Source: Ephydatia muelleri
Lineage: Eukaryota; Porifera; Demospongiae; Spongillida; Spongillidae
Direction: 5' to 3'
Assembly (NCBI GenBank): GCA_013339895.1
Contig: JABACO010000058.1
Span: 92,001-156,000 of the forward strand
Length of the DNA stretch: 64,000 nucleotides
The position numbers were made by a program, and so were the translations under genes. The notes beneath the pieces were generated by a model, which made no database searches, was not told where the DNA came from, and saw only the letters and a list, made by a program, of their open reading frames with translations. Of the stretch, positions 25,901-36,954 are shown in pieces. Numbering within the stretch: position 1 is the first letter of the stretch; each line of letters begins with the position of its first letter.

Positions 25901-28900
25901 TTGTAATATGAACAATGCAAATCTTCATGTGTATATGATGTTAGTTGTATGTCTAACTGGATACAATTGTATAGCCATTGAAATGGCATGAAGGCACTAA
26001 GATCGTTCAAACTATATGCAAGTCACCTAACGGTACTACTATTATGCCTTTCATAATAAGTTCATTATTTATTTACTAGAACAGAATATACATGAATATG
26101 GCCTCTGGGACTTTAGTTGGGCTTATTGCATATACAGTATACCAGTGTGACATTGTGCTGTACAATTATATGTTGATAGAGGCAAAGCATATTAGACTTC
26201 ACATTTATAGGTAACGTCCAAAACTTTCCTCCATTCATAGACCTGAAGCCATAATATACATGTAGATAAAAGAGGGAAGATGATGGTAACTGTACACGTA
26301 CACTGAAATTATGTAGATCAAAGCTTTATATTTGTATTACACATTCATGTCCCTATTGGACTTGGTGTATCATTTGTGTAAAATCTTGCTTCTGGTTGCT
26401 AAATTGCAATATTTCTGACTTTTAATTACTAAACTGTAGTGTCTTGGCTACTGATGGTCTTATAATAAATGTACTTCACATCTCCAGGATGGTTCAACAG
26501 CTCTATTTCCTGCTGTGTACTGTAGTAATCACGAGATAATACAATCCTTGATAAAAGGAGGATCAAGTGTGAATTCTATTGCAATGGTAAGGTTTAAAGT
26601 TTTATGTACATGTACATTCACCTATAGAGGAAACGTGTCAGATGTACACATATAGCACACTGTTTAGAAACCATAATTATATAGTATGAAATGTTGCTAT
26701 TGTTTATTACTCCATACATAAAGAAGTACACAAAGAATATGCATATGGTGCATGCAAGCATTAATGTATGTTGTACATCTGTAGATATGTTTTTATTTTT
26801 AATACATGTATGATAATCATTAGTTTTGAGCTGCAGTAATATAGTCAATGTAATAATATAAGAAAGAATTATCGTTTGATACTGTTGTCACAAGGTTTGA
26901 AAATTAGGATCTTTCTTCTCCTGCATTCCTGAATTTGCATGCTCTTTGATATTGAATATGCTTTACACGTTATAGATATACACACAAACATTTTGGTAAA
27001 GGAATTAATATTAACAAGTGACCTTAGTGGAATGGATACATGTGTGTCTGTGTACTATGCATATACTTAGAATTGTTATTGTGAACTAAGTTGTTGTTTT
27101 GCATTCACCGTTTGTCTTGTGCTTCAGAGAGGATTCACTGTGCTGTTCATAGCAAGTGAACGTGGTGATTTGCAAGTTGTCAAAATGTTAATTGAAGCCA
27201 AAGCAGATGTGAACATTAAAGCAAAAGTTGGTGCTTTAGCATCTAGAGATACGTAATAACTCTAGCATGATCTTAAAACTTATCGTTATGAACATTCCTA
27301 AACTGGCTGGTTTCTTATTCTAGCAATGCACTGATATTTTGTTCCTAGCATTTTTTATTTAACTTACATTCTTCCAAACATAATTGGCAGGCAAAGGTGT
27401 TGTTTATTTACACTACCTAGTGTTTTTCACATATTGCTTACTATCTTAAGAACAGTATTTCATTCTTATCCATTACAAAAGAATGATTCCACATCAATGA
27501 CACATATTTACTCACTGTCCTTGTTTAGCAACCAACTACATTTACATGTACATGTATATCATTAAAGTTCTAACTGACCATAATACACAATGCTCTAAAT
27601 TGTATTAGGGCTGAAACGTTATGATTAAGATATGAAATAAAATTGATAAAAAGCTGATTTGAATGTATTAATAAAAGTGACAAGTCCTTATTCATCAAGT
27701 ACTTGAATGTAATGCAACAATTTTATTATCAAATTTAAAGTGACTCATCATTCAGCCCTTTGAAATCAAACATTTAAGCTGCAATACCTCACCAATCAGG
27801 TAAAATTGTTGACTAATTTTGCTGAACTAAATCAATGACTAATACTTAGTGATTATTAATACATATTAATAATTCAAATTTGTTTATGATTTATTGTTTG
27901 CATGGTCATAGTTTGAATTGATTTAGCATGGTGTTGATGCACTAACTGCTTCTTTTTTTAAATTATCTACCTAAATAATTAGTACTAAATGTTTGTCAAA
28001 GCTTTAACATTCATTACAAATACCCAGTAATGACAATTTGCTGTACTGTGCTTATCTATACAGGATAATGCTACATGTTTGTATCTTGCCAGTCAAAATG
28101 AACACCATGAAGTGGTTTTTGCCTTGATTTCAGCAGGGGCAGATGTAAATGCACAACTGAAGGTTCGTTTGTGTTGGCATTGTTTGTGTATTCGAAAATT
28201 GTCTGTTATACGTTATTATTGAATGCATCTTAAATAATTTATACATTTTGTGATGTGGCACTTTTAACAAGTAATGGCATATGAACATACTATTTATTGT
28301 TTGGAAGCTCTTAATGTACTAAATTGAAAATTTGTCCTGAAGCTGAGAATAATATGAATTAAGATAGAGACTTATATAAATATTTCATTAGTATAAGCCA
28401 AATGTTTCCCAAATACAATGCTTGGGATGGTAATGCTTTAATTTTGTCTCAGAACACCAACAAAAATCCATTTGCTCAATCACATCTGTGATGGCAAAAT
28501 TGCCCCTGTGCCACAGCATTTAGTATGCTGAATTGTGCAGAGTTTTGCCATACCAACCATAGCAGATGAGTATCATTGAAGTGTCCATATATAAACGTCT
28601 GCATATGGACACTGCAATGTTACTAATCTGCATACGGTTGGTATGCATACTCTGCACAACTCTGCATACTAAATGCTGTGGCATAGTGAGTTGTTTTTGA
28701 ATAGGTACTGCACATTGGTACAGTGTATGTTAATCAAAACAATATCTGCATGTATCCATGTGCTTGCACATATATTTATCATTCTAGCACCCTTGTATTA
28801 TAATATTATTATGAAAATATAAGTACAATACAATTATAATTACAATTAATATCATGTTATGCATATAAATTTTAATGAAGAATCACGTGCATTAATATAA

Positions 28901-31900
28901 AACTGCCAATGCAATAGTAATTGTGTTTATTGAACTATTGGTCAATTCTAGCTTTATAAGCATAAGTTGAAAAACTATTTGTTTTCACAGAATGGTGTTA
29001 CTCCACTTTTTATTGCAAGCCAAATGGGAAACAAATATATTGTGAAGATGCTACTAGATGCCAAGTGTGATGCAAATCTTCAAACAGTGGTATGACCTTT
29101 GTTCTGCAGATTTATAAGGTGCAATCCACAAAACATTTGTTCACTGCATGTTATTGTTCTGAACTTCAGTCAACTGCTCACTATGTGTATGTTGGATGCA
29201 TATGGGACAGTTTCCGCGAAAATTGCCCCACGGTTAAAATGTTATAAAAATGCATCGCGTTTGAATTGCTATAACTTCCCAACGGATAACGCTATCGACT
29301 TCCTATGTTCAACACATCATACTACACCATTTCACTATGAAGTGTTGAAAATAGGAAGTCGATAGCGTTATCCGTTGGGAAGTTATAGCGATTCAAACGC
29401 GATGCATTTTTATAACATTTTAACCGTGGGGCAATTTTCGCGGAAACTGTCCCATATGCTGATTTTATAGTACTATAATGTATTTTGATTTTATCTATTG
29501 AAAGTTTTAGCAAACTTGATAACTGGAACGCTCCATTGTTTTTAACAAATGCAATAAAATCTTCATTTAGACTGGTGCCACACCACTGTATGTGGCAAGC
29601 GGATGTGACCATTTTGAAATCGTGCAGCTACTACTTGGTGTCAATGCTAGTACAAACCTTCATGTTGAGGTTAGGAGCACTTTGTAAGCAACACATTTTA
29701 ACGTTTGTTTATAATAGGATGGAACCACAGCATTGCACATTGCATGTTATGAGGGTTTCACACAAATAGTCAAATATCTTCTGGATTCTGGAGCTAATGG
29801 AGATCTTCAAACAAAGGTACACAGTTAATAGTCATTCATTGCAATTCAACACATTGTATGGCTACAAATTATGATCATCTATGCATGCAATTTGCCTTCA
29901 AACTTAAACTAGAGTGGAGCCACTCCTCTGCATATTGCAACTCAGAAACATATGGAAGGTGCTGTATCAGCTCTCCTTGAGGCACATGTGGATGTAAATC
30001 TTCCAAGAGAGGTATAACATTATTGCTGCACATAGTGTATTGGTTTTAATATAATTGAATTTGATGGCATTAATGGAAGGTTTTTGATGGAATGTATCTC
30101 TGAGTCATATTGTGCTTTGTAACGTGTTCAAATGCCATTTAGGATGGAGACACACCATTGCATATAGCAAGTGAAAATGGATTTTATGCTATAGCTGAAA
30201 AATTGATTACAAATGGTGCAGATGTAAACGTTCAAATGACGGTAAGGCATCCATTATTATTCTTCCAGGTATATGTATCACATGCATGTTTATTTGTGTG
30301 CACTAGTGTGTTGAATAGCGCAATCTGTAGTGCTTGATGAAGAACACACATTGTGGTCAGGTTGTAGGATTAGCTCATGGTTCACTGCAATCAGCAAGTG
30401 GAGTTAAATCTAGTCAAGGATGGGTGGGACATACACTTTAAAGCATATACTGGACAATCATCCTTGTGAGCAGATTTCACTTTTAATTTTCTATGCACTG
30501 GAACGTTCCTATATCAAATAATTTTTACACATCAAAATTTCAACTATCCTTTGTGGAGTTTTAAGACACTGAATTTTTAATTGGCATACAGTTCAGTGTT
30601 CTCTTCTTTTACTTGTCCTACAAAATTTGAATATGCACCACAAGATTGATTATGCTGGACACTGTCCCATTTATGATAGAGATCAGCATAAGCAAATAAT
30701 TGCAGTGAACCACGAACAAACCCAACCATAATGTGTGTTCAAGAAGCATTGGATACACTGACAGTTTCAATCAATGGCCTGAGTGCTGCTTAATATTTGC
30801 ATTCCACATGTAAAAAGACAGTTACCAAAATAAATAATAATTGAGCTACTATCAGGGGATTGAATAGTTGTGGTGAATTACTATGGCACTTCTTTAGTTT
30901 GTTTACATGGAATTTGTAATGAAGTCAAGTTGATATTTGAATTTGTTAAAGGTGAATTTGTCTTTGTTGTTTTGTTCCTACATGTACACGCATATATCCA
31001 ACACATTATCAGAGAAGGCCATACAGTTAGAATAGTAAAATCAGTAACACTGTAACACGTTCTAATCATACCATGGGTGTTGATGGGTGTTGATTTTGTA
31101 CATTAGACATACTTTTAAAAGTGCTCTTGCTGCAATTAGTATTCATCAGTTAAAGTACATGCGAAATAAAATTTATATTTTAATGGTGCATTAAAAAAAA
31201 TTGTTTACATATATTCTCATTTGTTTAGGATGGCTATGCTCCATTGCATTTTGCATGTCAAAATGGATTCAGTGATGTGGTACAAATTTTACTTAGTAAT
31301 AAGGCAGATGTTAACACTCAGAATGAGGTAGGTCAGTGTAAGTGGCAGTGTCCTCAATTAGGTATACAGGATGTCCTACAATCATGGATAATTCCTTTAA
31401 CAATAATTCCAACTTGTTAATTTAACTTTCAATTTTTAAAATGCACAGTACTACATGTAACTTGGATAAAATTATGCCATGACCAACTAATTAATATAAT
31501 AAACTAAAATCAAAATTATTGCAACTACTTCAATGATTGACACAATTGTATGACATATTTGCTATAAAAAAAGAATATCCTGCTTTAAGCTTTATTTAAT
31601 TTCTGTTAGAAATTTGTTAACACTCCTTCCTAATTTCATTCTGGTTACAATTATTAAAGACAATAAAACATATGTGTTACATGGCATAAACTGTAACCTG
31701 CAATTAATTTAATTATTAATGGTTGTACATTCGTTCTTTTGGTCACTTTATAGTTGCATATTGTTTAATAATATAATATAATTTGAACTTCATTCTGTTT
31801 AAACTGGTTCTTAATAACCAATACCCAATAATATTAATATGGGCGATGAGTTTTAATTTTTCATCATTGTGCACACAGTACATCAAATCAAAGGAAAAAT

Positions 31901-34482
31901 AATCTATGCACCTTCTGATATGTTTTAAAGTGCTGGATTATTTACAAATCTAGGTACTGTGGGGAAAAAGTTTGATCTCCATGGCAGTTGTGTTGTTAAT
32001 TTACTTAGTACAAAATGTGGGAAATATTGTACTGAACTTCATGCTTAAATGCAAATTTCAGTTAATCATGATGTCTGAATGTATCTAAAAGCACTGTGTC
32101 AACACATTTCATCTAATCTGCACACTTGTAACACATCAATGAATGCACAAAATGCAAGCCATAAAACTCACAAATGTTAGATGAATAATAACACCACAGT
32201 GTGATTTGTTGTGTTCTATATTCACGAACAGGAAGGACTAACCCCTCTGCATATTGCATGTCAACAAGGACACCTTAGTATTGTGCAACTACTACTTCAA
32301 GTGGACACAGATATCAATGTGAAAAGCAATGTGAGAATACCTATCTGGCATTACATATCTGTAGTACTGTTTGAGATTGCTAAAAGTATATTCTCCTGTA
32401 TGCAATTAGGTGTGAATTTCTACTTTTTCATAGAATGGGCTGACTGCTGTCATGATGACAGTGATATTCAAACGTACTACCATCCTTGAAGAATTGCTTC
32501 ATTTAAAAACAAAGCCAAACCTTCACATTATTACCTCGGTAAGTCTACTATAAAATACATAGGATTTTCTCAGCTTCTGACGATTACACCCCTTGATCTG
32601 CATATGGCTGTTTGGTAATGTATTTGTCTGTGATTCAAAATAGGTATTAATAGTACCCACTAATTCTAATGTTTCCCTGTATCGTTGTAGCTTCATGTAT
32701 ACATACATGTAGGTTCAGTGTACACCAAGAAGAATATGAATTTGATGGTGCTTCGTTATTGCGGATTACATTTAGATTGGGATGGATCTTTAAAGAAAAA
32801 CTCTTATTTTCTGCTTGATATCTGTACTTTACTCATCAGTGGTGTGTCATATACATGTAGCAAGATGTATTGTATTTGGATCACTTTGTCACAGGATTAG
32901 TTTAATATCATGCATACATGTATTTGCCAAATGGAGCAGCCACTTATGGAGATACAGGCAGGTGTTGGCAGCCTAGCGTGTGAATGATTTTTAGATAGTG
33001 GCATTTTCAAGTTTTGGCACTTCAATTTATCTAATTGGGTTAAACATGAAGTGCAGATCAAATTGTCAAACAATTTCTCTATCAAAAGGATGGCTGGTCA
33101 GCGCTTATGTTGGCAGCAAGTACAGGCAATCATGATGCTACAAGGGCTCTCATAATGGCTGGCGCACCTATAAATCAAGAATATCAGGTTCACTTCACCA
33201 TCTTCAATCCTATGGGTATGTATAAATTTATATATTTATTCACAGGAAGGACTGACTCCATTGATGCACGCTGTTCTGCAAAATAATACTGAAATAGCTC
33301 GATGTCTGATGGATGCTAAAGCGAAAATTGAAGTCAAAATTAAGGTTAGAGTATTATTATATGATAGATCATCCTTGTTAAATGTACTCTATGTGTACAA
33401 AATATTTGAGCTACATTTAAACTTACCACTTCATAAAAAAGATTGGTATACATATGTTGCGGTGTATATATTAAATAGCATGTGTATAACAGTCCGTATG
33501 GAGACGTTATACACTAAATTAATGTCTCCATACGGAGTGTTACTGAACATCAAATAAAAATCTATTTTACGCAGGTAATCTAACATATAACAATGGAATA
33601 ACCTGTTTTTCACCCACAAAAGAGGAGTGCTAATTAAAAACAAGCATGCTACATCTAAGTCAACGGTTGATAGTTGTGTATGCATGTGGTGGATGACCTT
33701 CCTGGAATGGTATCATTCTGAGCTTGCTGTTGCTACAGTGTTCAATTCAAAATTGTAACCGCATACTGCAGATGTTGACTAGTGTTTTTTTTTTTATTTG
33801 CAGCCACATGGATGGACTCCCTTGATGATTGCTGCAGCAAATAGCAATCTAGAACTAGTCTCGATCTTCATAAGAAGGGGTGCAGATGTGAATGTGATTG
33901 ATGAGGTCTGTTATTTGGTGTAACACAACCTTGCAGTCAATGGAGGTTACACTTCAATAGAATGGATGCAGAGCTATTGAACTTTCAACAAATCAAGATA
34001 TATTGGATGCATTGAAAAAGGGAGAACATGCTGATATGGTGGGTTCATGTCTTGTTTGCTATGATGAACGTATTGATCCTTTGATGCCAAATAATAGTTT
34101 TAAACTCCTATTCTCTCCATTCTGCACAAATGAAATAAAGAGTATAATGTATGAATAGTTGACAGTGCATTCTATCTTATTAGATGCTGATCATGAATGC
34201 TGCATCATAACCCATTGTGGGCACGTTTTTCATTTCCTTTCTTATTGATAAACCTTTCTCCTATAACATAGTTATTGATGAACAGGAATTGATTTTATCA
34301 TACATGTATTCCAGACACCTCGGAGCACAAATTCAATTATCACACGTCAGGGGATTACAGCAAAAGCCACTATATGTCGTACTGGAGCACAGCACATCAT
34401 GGAATCTGGACATAGAATAAGGAAATGCAGAATTTCTCAAGTTCATCAAAATGCCTTCATTAAATTACGTGTGGCAGAGTAG
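14026..34482 (+). CDS. CARD-like, multi-ankyrin protein
   Basis: Gene model of 32 exons, about 1393 aa. Exon 1 (14026-14064) encodes MADSMPSRKRSRK; 18121-18391 a CARD-like six-helix domain; 18480-19426 an unnamed module; then 28 exons from 19488 to 34038, each coding one ankyrin or ankyrin-like repeat; and 34315-34482 a basic tail ending in TAG. All ankyrin exons are multiples of three and begin and end in phase 0. CARD and ANK domains suggest an intracellular adaptor or sensor that recruits partners through CARD-CARD contacts and binds ligands through its ankyrin face; this is inference from the domains. Exon 1 is joined by phase and donor only (AAG followed by GTATGT), so the true start could differ. 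Introns contain MITEs and a LINE remnant. I do not recognise a named orthologue. Confidence 0.75.
14075..14810. mobile_element. Non-autonomous transposon with inverted ends
   Basis: Left end AGGCCCGTACCCAGG and right end matching AGGCCCGTAGCCAGG on the other strand, each next to a G-rich or C-rich block and TGCAAA. The 7-mer TGTTTTC occurs at 14068-14074 and 14810-14816, consistent with a target duplication of 7-8 bp (hAT-like). No transposase was seen. It starts about 10 bp after the proposed exon 1 donor. Confidence 0.6.
14811..15644. other. Intronic interval without clear features
   Basis: Part of intron 1 of the ankyrin model. Short frames include a cysteine-rich stretch on + around 15530-15620 (CNCNH, CDLC) that runs into the LINE-like segment and may belong to it. 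Nothing else is supported. Confidence 0.4.
15645..16771 (+). mobile_element. LINE-like retroelement remnant, C-terminal half
   Basis: The + translation shows LPPRLGGLGF near the start, then a cysteine-histidine cluster (CIYGK...EHALSCPFGG), RHNEIR, a GARSDIAADGFWGG segment and, in a second frame, GGMGP and WLRCRLSFSLLRS with RGARSS. From memory this order occurs at the C-terminus of long RT-bearing polyproteins in cnidarians and sponges. The Cys-His cluster followed by a conserved D resembles the restriction-like endonuclease end of R2-type LINEs. The RT core is not present, and the segment is not one open frame. It lies in intron 1 of the ankyrin model. The class (LINE or another RT element) is from memory. 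Confidence 0.6.
16772..18120. other. Intronic interval without clear features
   Basis: AT-rich, no coding pattern, no terminal repeats noticed. It ends at the CTCCTGCAG acceptor of the CARD exon. Confidence 0.5.
18121..18391 (+). CDS. CARD-like domain exon
   Basis: A 271-nt exon between CTCCTGCAG and GTAAGG. It encodes about 90 residues rich in alternating leucines, with LFSQEVISDHELQEI, FRKNELLLKYL and VIPLILDTLKK. The spacing fits the helices of CARD domains (a surface-exposed SxxVxSDxExxxI turn, then a KNxxLLxxL helix). CARDs assemble with other CARDs in innate immune and death signalling. A death-effector or death domain is an alternative. Ends in phase 1. Confidence 0.6.
18480..19426 (+). 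CDS. Unnamed module exon between CARD and ankyrin repeats
   Basis: A 947-nt exon from CTCCCCAG to GTAAGT, about 316 aa, with an acidic ESESEIEE linker near its start. The middle has helices with DLLEYIHP and the end includes GSIVIVWEMAS and IKIGSMLILSIPPL. I recall similar helical blocks plus a GSxxVxW strand between death-fold and ankyrin parts in sponge and cnidarian proteins, but I know no domain name. No catalytic motif or membrane segment. It ends in phase 0, directly before the first ankyrin exon. Confidence 0.75.
19488..21680 (+). CDS. Ankyrin exons 1-6 of the array
   Basis: Exons 19488-19583, 20183-20287, 20340-20432, 21201-21299, 21434-21535 and 21597-21680. The first is DDRTPLFTAALYGNEDVVRYLL, a canonical ANK repeat. 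Exons 3 and 6 (93 and 84 nt) are shorter and lack the TPL turn, so they are divergent half-like repeats (VEQLLESCKSGN, LFNASQQGDIMAVERVL). All phase 0 with AG/GT borders. Confidence 0.8.
19929..19963. repeat. CA microsatellite
   Basis: About 17 CA units in an ankyrin gene intron. Confidence 0.9.
20042..20087. repeat. 23-bp tandem duplication
   Basis: TCATCCCCAAGCTTATCAGT plus GAT is present twice, head to tail. Confidence 0.9.
22046..24572 (+). CDS. Ankyrin exons 7-12 of the array
   Basis: Exons 22046-22144, 23419-23538, 23583-23666, 23724-23822, 24170-24268 and 24474-24572. Canonical repeats include GETALMLAAH and GGTSIMMASLKGHAAVVETLL. 23419-23538 (120 nt) is atypical and 23583-23666 (84 nt, LHNASKLADIATVRRAI) resembles exon 6 (21597-21680), suggesting that a block of exons was duplicated. 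A 252-bp MITE (22934-23185) lies in the intron after the first exon. Confidence 0.8.
22934..23185. mobile_element. 252-bp foldback MITE, copy 1
   Basis: Near-perfect palindrome beginning TGGGACAGTTTCC, with TA on each side (22932-22933 and 23186-23187), as in Tc1/mariner derivatives. A copy of the same length is at 29203-29454. Confidence 0.85.
25313..25531. mobile_element. Short element with 34-bp inverted ends
   Basis: GCATACATTATTAAATTTCC at the left end matches the right end in inverse orientation over about 34 bp. A second hairpin (25468-25498, stem GTTAAGTCCCT) lies inside. No target duplication recognised. Confidence 0.7.
25625..28162 (+). CDS. Ankyrin exons 13-16 of the array
   Basis: Exons 25625-25729, 26488-26586, 27128-27226 and 28064-28162; 105, 99, 99 and 99 nt. 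Repeats such as GTTPLSIACQMQHCKIVQIL and RGFTVLFIASERGDLQVVKM. The third uses a GTTGGT donor, less canonical than the others. Phase 0 throughout. Confidence 0.85.
28509..28683. mobile_element. 175-bp foldback MITE
   Basis: Starts TGCCACAGCATTTAGTATG and ends with its complement; a second inverted pair (GTGTCCATAT and ATATGGACAC) lies near the centre. Confidence 0.75.
28991..31327 (+). CDS. Ankyrin exons 17-22 of the array
   Basis: Exons 28991-29089, 29571-29669, 29718-29816, 29913-30011, 30143-30241 and 31229-31327, each exactly 99 nt and 33 residues. These are the most canonical repeats in the window, with TPLxIA and VxxLLxxGAxVN patterns (for example GATPLHIATQKHMEGAVSAL and GDTPLHIASENGFYAIAEKL). 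Equal length and phase suggest growth by exon duplication. Confidence 0.9.
29203..29454. mobile_element. 252-bp foldback MITE, copy 2
   Basis: Same ends and length as 22934-23185, also flanked by TA (29201-29202, 29455-29456) and also inside an ankyrin gene intron. Confidence 0.85.
32232..34038 (+). CDS. Ankyrin exons 23-28 of the array
   Basis: Exons 32232-32330, 32434-32538, 33089-33187, 33246-33344, 33804-33905 and 33961-34038. GLTPLHIACQQGHLSIVQLL is typical. The last exon (78 nt, NGCRAIELSTNQDILDALKK) is a short capping repeat. Phase 0 throughout. Confidence 0.85.
34315..34482 (+). CDS. Terminal exon of ankyrin gene
   Basis: After a CCAG acceptor, 55 codons and TAG at 34480-34482. The tail is rich in T, R, K and I (TPRSTNSIITRQGITAK near its start, then ESGHRIRKCR), with no domain recognised. 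The phase fits the previous exon. Confidence 0.65.
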   Translation, partial: TPRSTNSIITRQGITAKATICRTGAQHIMESGHRIRKCRISQVHQNAFIKLRVAE

Positions 34483-35222
34483 GAAAGAACTGATACGAAT
34501 TTTTGGTGGCTTTTTAGATTTAAAACATTATATGTATTAGCTCTGACCCATTACCAAAACTCCTACTTCCATGTAATTGATCCCTAATACTCTTATTTTA
34601 CTTGGTTAGTGCATTTGAAACCTGCAATGTACAATGACATTACTGTTATGGCATATATCCCCTTTGAACTGTAAACCCAAGTCTCAAAAGCAATGTGGCA
34701 CTTTGGTTATACATGTACGATAGTTGCCACTGCATTCAATCTGAAGTCTGATGCATACTCTGCACATATACATGAGCATAACATACATGCATATAGTTAC
34801 AACAGTTGAATGATACCTGATCAAGTAGCTTCAGCATTAAAAGGTTAATGAAACACATGAATTTTTTTTTGTAACCAGCTATTTTTTCATTCTTAATAAA
34901 CCAAAATAGTACTTTATTTATAATACATCATCGAAACAGATTGGAGTGCACAAATCACTGTAGGTAAAAGAACGTACTAACACAATAGTAGTTGCTTCAT
35001 CTGTCTATCCAGTGTGTCTTGCCTTTATTCTCCTTATCAGTCAATAATTACTCTTCTAATAAGAGGAATTTACAAGTTAAGTAGTCTGTAGACCTGTTGG
35101 TACGTTAGCCGGGGTGGCGGGGTCATTATCTTGCTTGCATAGGTTCATCACACCCACGTGCTCCCTGATAATGCGTATCTAATGTGTAAATAAGTTTTGA
35201 TCCGGTCGACCCGCAAAGCGGG
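34483..35222. other. 3' flank of ankyrin gene
   Basis: No coding signal. AATAAA occurs near 34895 and could serve as a polyadenylation signal. The last 60 bp (GGTCGACCCG and repeats) belong to a repeat into which the element at 35223 inserted. Confidence 0.4.
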
Positions 35223-35416
35223 TAGTCTCGTACCCAGACCCTTATTCCCACAGCTGCGGATGGATTACACCCACCGCTACGGGGAAAGAGGGTCTGGCGC
35301 ATAGATTGAACTTTTTGGTTCTGACATGTTATGCCAATATTGTGTCGTCATCGTGTAATTAATAGCAATAATGAGTCAAGCAGCGATTAGACTAACTCGG
35401 GGAATCGCTAGACGCC

Positions 35417-35569
35417 GTTATTATTCGTGCATTCCAAAGACTTGGATATTCCAGCGTCCGTGACAAGCAGCTACTGGCTATCAGGACCTTTATGGAAGGC
35501 AATGACGTATTTATCTCCTTGCCTACTGGAAGTGGAAAGTCGTTGTGTTACGCAGTTCTACGCTTTTGA
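35417..35569 (+). pseudogene. RecQ-like helicase N-terminal fragment
   Basis: The frame reads LGYSSVRDKQ, FMEGNDVFISLPTGSGKSLC and then a stop at 35567-35569. RDKQ fits the RecQ Q-motif and TGSGKS is Walker A. It matches the fragment at 8718-8827 plus 11227 onward. The rest of the helicase was deleted. Confidence 0.8.
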
Positions 35570-35639
35570 TGACCACTATCACCGTACAATGCCTCAAAAC
35601 TGTAGTTTTTGTGTCCTGTAGCTTTAAATAGAGATAAAA

Positions 35640-35940
35640 ATACTTCCAACAACGCAGGACACGGCTGCCATCCCCCTCCCTTATGGCATCCTTAAATTCA
35701 AGCAGCAACAGACCAAGTGACAATGTCTCCTTTGCGTATTCTAGGACATGATCAGCTCTTGAAGAACTGCCTGTTGAAGGGAAGCTTAAGTTGATGTATT
35801 GGCTCACTATAGCTTCTAGAACAGAATCAAGACTTGAGTGAAGTTGGTGATGAGGCATTAAATGCAGATGCTTGGATTCCTCACAGGAGTTCATGTCCTT
35901 GCTCACGACATTTCGTCTGTTGATCAGGTTTCTTAGTGTG
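35640..35940 (-). pseudogene. DUF6589-like C-terminal fragment
   Basis: The minus-strand frame contains LRNLINRRNVV, then DHVLEYAKETLSLGLLLLEF and then KDAIREGDGSRVLRCWKYF. These are the same motifs, in the same order, as the pieces at 12150-11809 of the larger element, but here in one frame. The match to DUF6589-type proteins is from memory. Confidence 0.65.
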
Positions 35941-36242
35941 CCACCATCCTGCCCTAAGCAGGTCTTTTCCAGAAAACCTACATGTACATTGATAATTTTG
36001 ACACCTCATTAACACCACCATCTTCACAATGGTTGGCAGCTGCGACTAGGATGACACATTATATAGCACTCATGACCAACCATAATTACACGATGACGAC
36101 ACTTATGACGACACAATAATGGGCATAACATTCAAAACAAGTCAGAACCAAAAAGTTCGATGTATGCGCCAGACTCTCTTTCCAAGTAGCGGTGATGTAA
36201 CCCATCCGCTGCTGTGGGAATAAGGGTCTGGGTACGAGACTA

Positions 36243-36954
36243 CAAAGCGGGTCAGTTTGCACATAGGTTTTAAAGCCGGTCGACCGGCTTTAAAGTGGGT
36301 CGGGTTTTTTAATCGGGCCGTAACACATATATACTCAAATCTGCCATCCCTAACTGGAACTTGGTACTTATGACAGCTTTGCGACATGCAGCATTATATG
36401 TCTATGTTTTTTATCTTTAGTGACAACATATCTGAAGCCGTTGCTGATACATTGTCATTTCTTTAGGTACGACAACATTAGCTGTTTCAAGGTCACAGAT
36501 CTGTTTGTATCTGTTACGGCTCTGTGTTTTAGTGATTGAAAGCTGAATTTGATTGCTTTTATCTTCCGCAAACGAGTGATTCATTCAATAGCCGCTGTAT
36601 GGTGGCATCCTTTATATTATGAGCTCTCTAATGTTTGAACAAACATTATACTTCTCTTAAGTCGCAAAGCTTGATGAAGGCTTTCAACTTCTTTCAGCGT
36701 ATCCAATGACAGCTCGAACTTTCTTTAAGTGACAGATAAATGTGCTGCAGCAGCATTGTACGGGGCTAACTGGAAGAGCAGTTGTGTTGTTTTGTAGCAA
36801 AGCAGAATTAGTAGAACATGGCGGGTTTAACTTCGCAACAGTGGTAGATTTGAGTGCCAGAGTCTTAACTTGCGGGCTGAAGACCCTTCTGACAACGAAA
36901 ATGGTGCTGCTGATGGCGTTGGCCGGTTTGTCAGTGCCCCAACAGTGCAGCCAC
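36243..36954. other. Repeat-rich interval between elements
   Basis: It starts with the right part of a repeat carrying GGTCGACC palindromes (36275-36300). A 97-aa minus frame (36684-36977) adjoins the third element's end and may be part of its interior; no motif is recognised in it. Confidence 0.4.

Larger units (their letters stand above)
35223..36242. mobile_element. Second RecQ/DUF6589-type element, deletion derivative
   Basis: Imperfect inverted ends of about 150 bp start TAGTCTCGTACCCAGACCC. The flanking 9-mers are identical: CAAAGCGGG at 35214-35222 and 36243-36251. Inside are the helicase start on + (35417-35569) and a C-terminal DUF6589-like segment on - (about 35640-35940), the same convergent layout as in 8487-13545 but with the middle deleted. 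Terminal motifs TAGTCTCG, CCCAGACCC, CGGATGGATTACA and ACCGCTAC are shared with that element. Confidence 0.85.
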
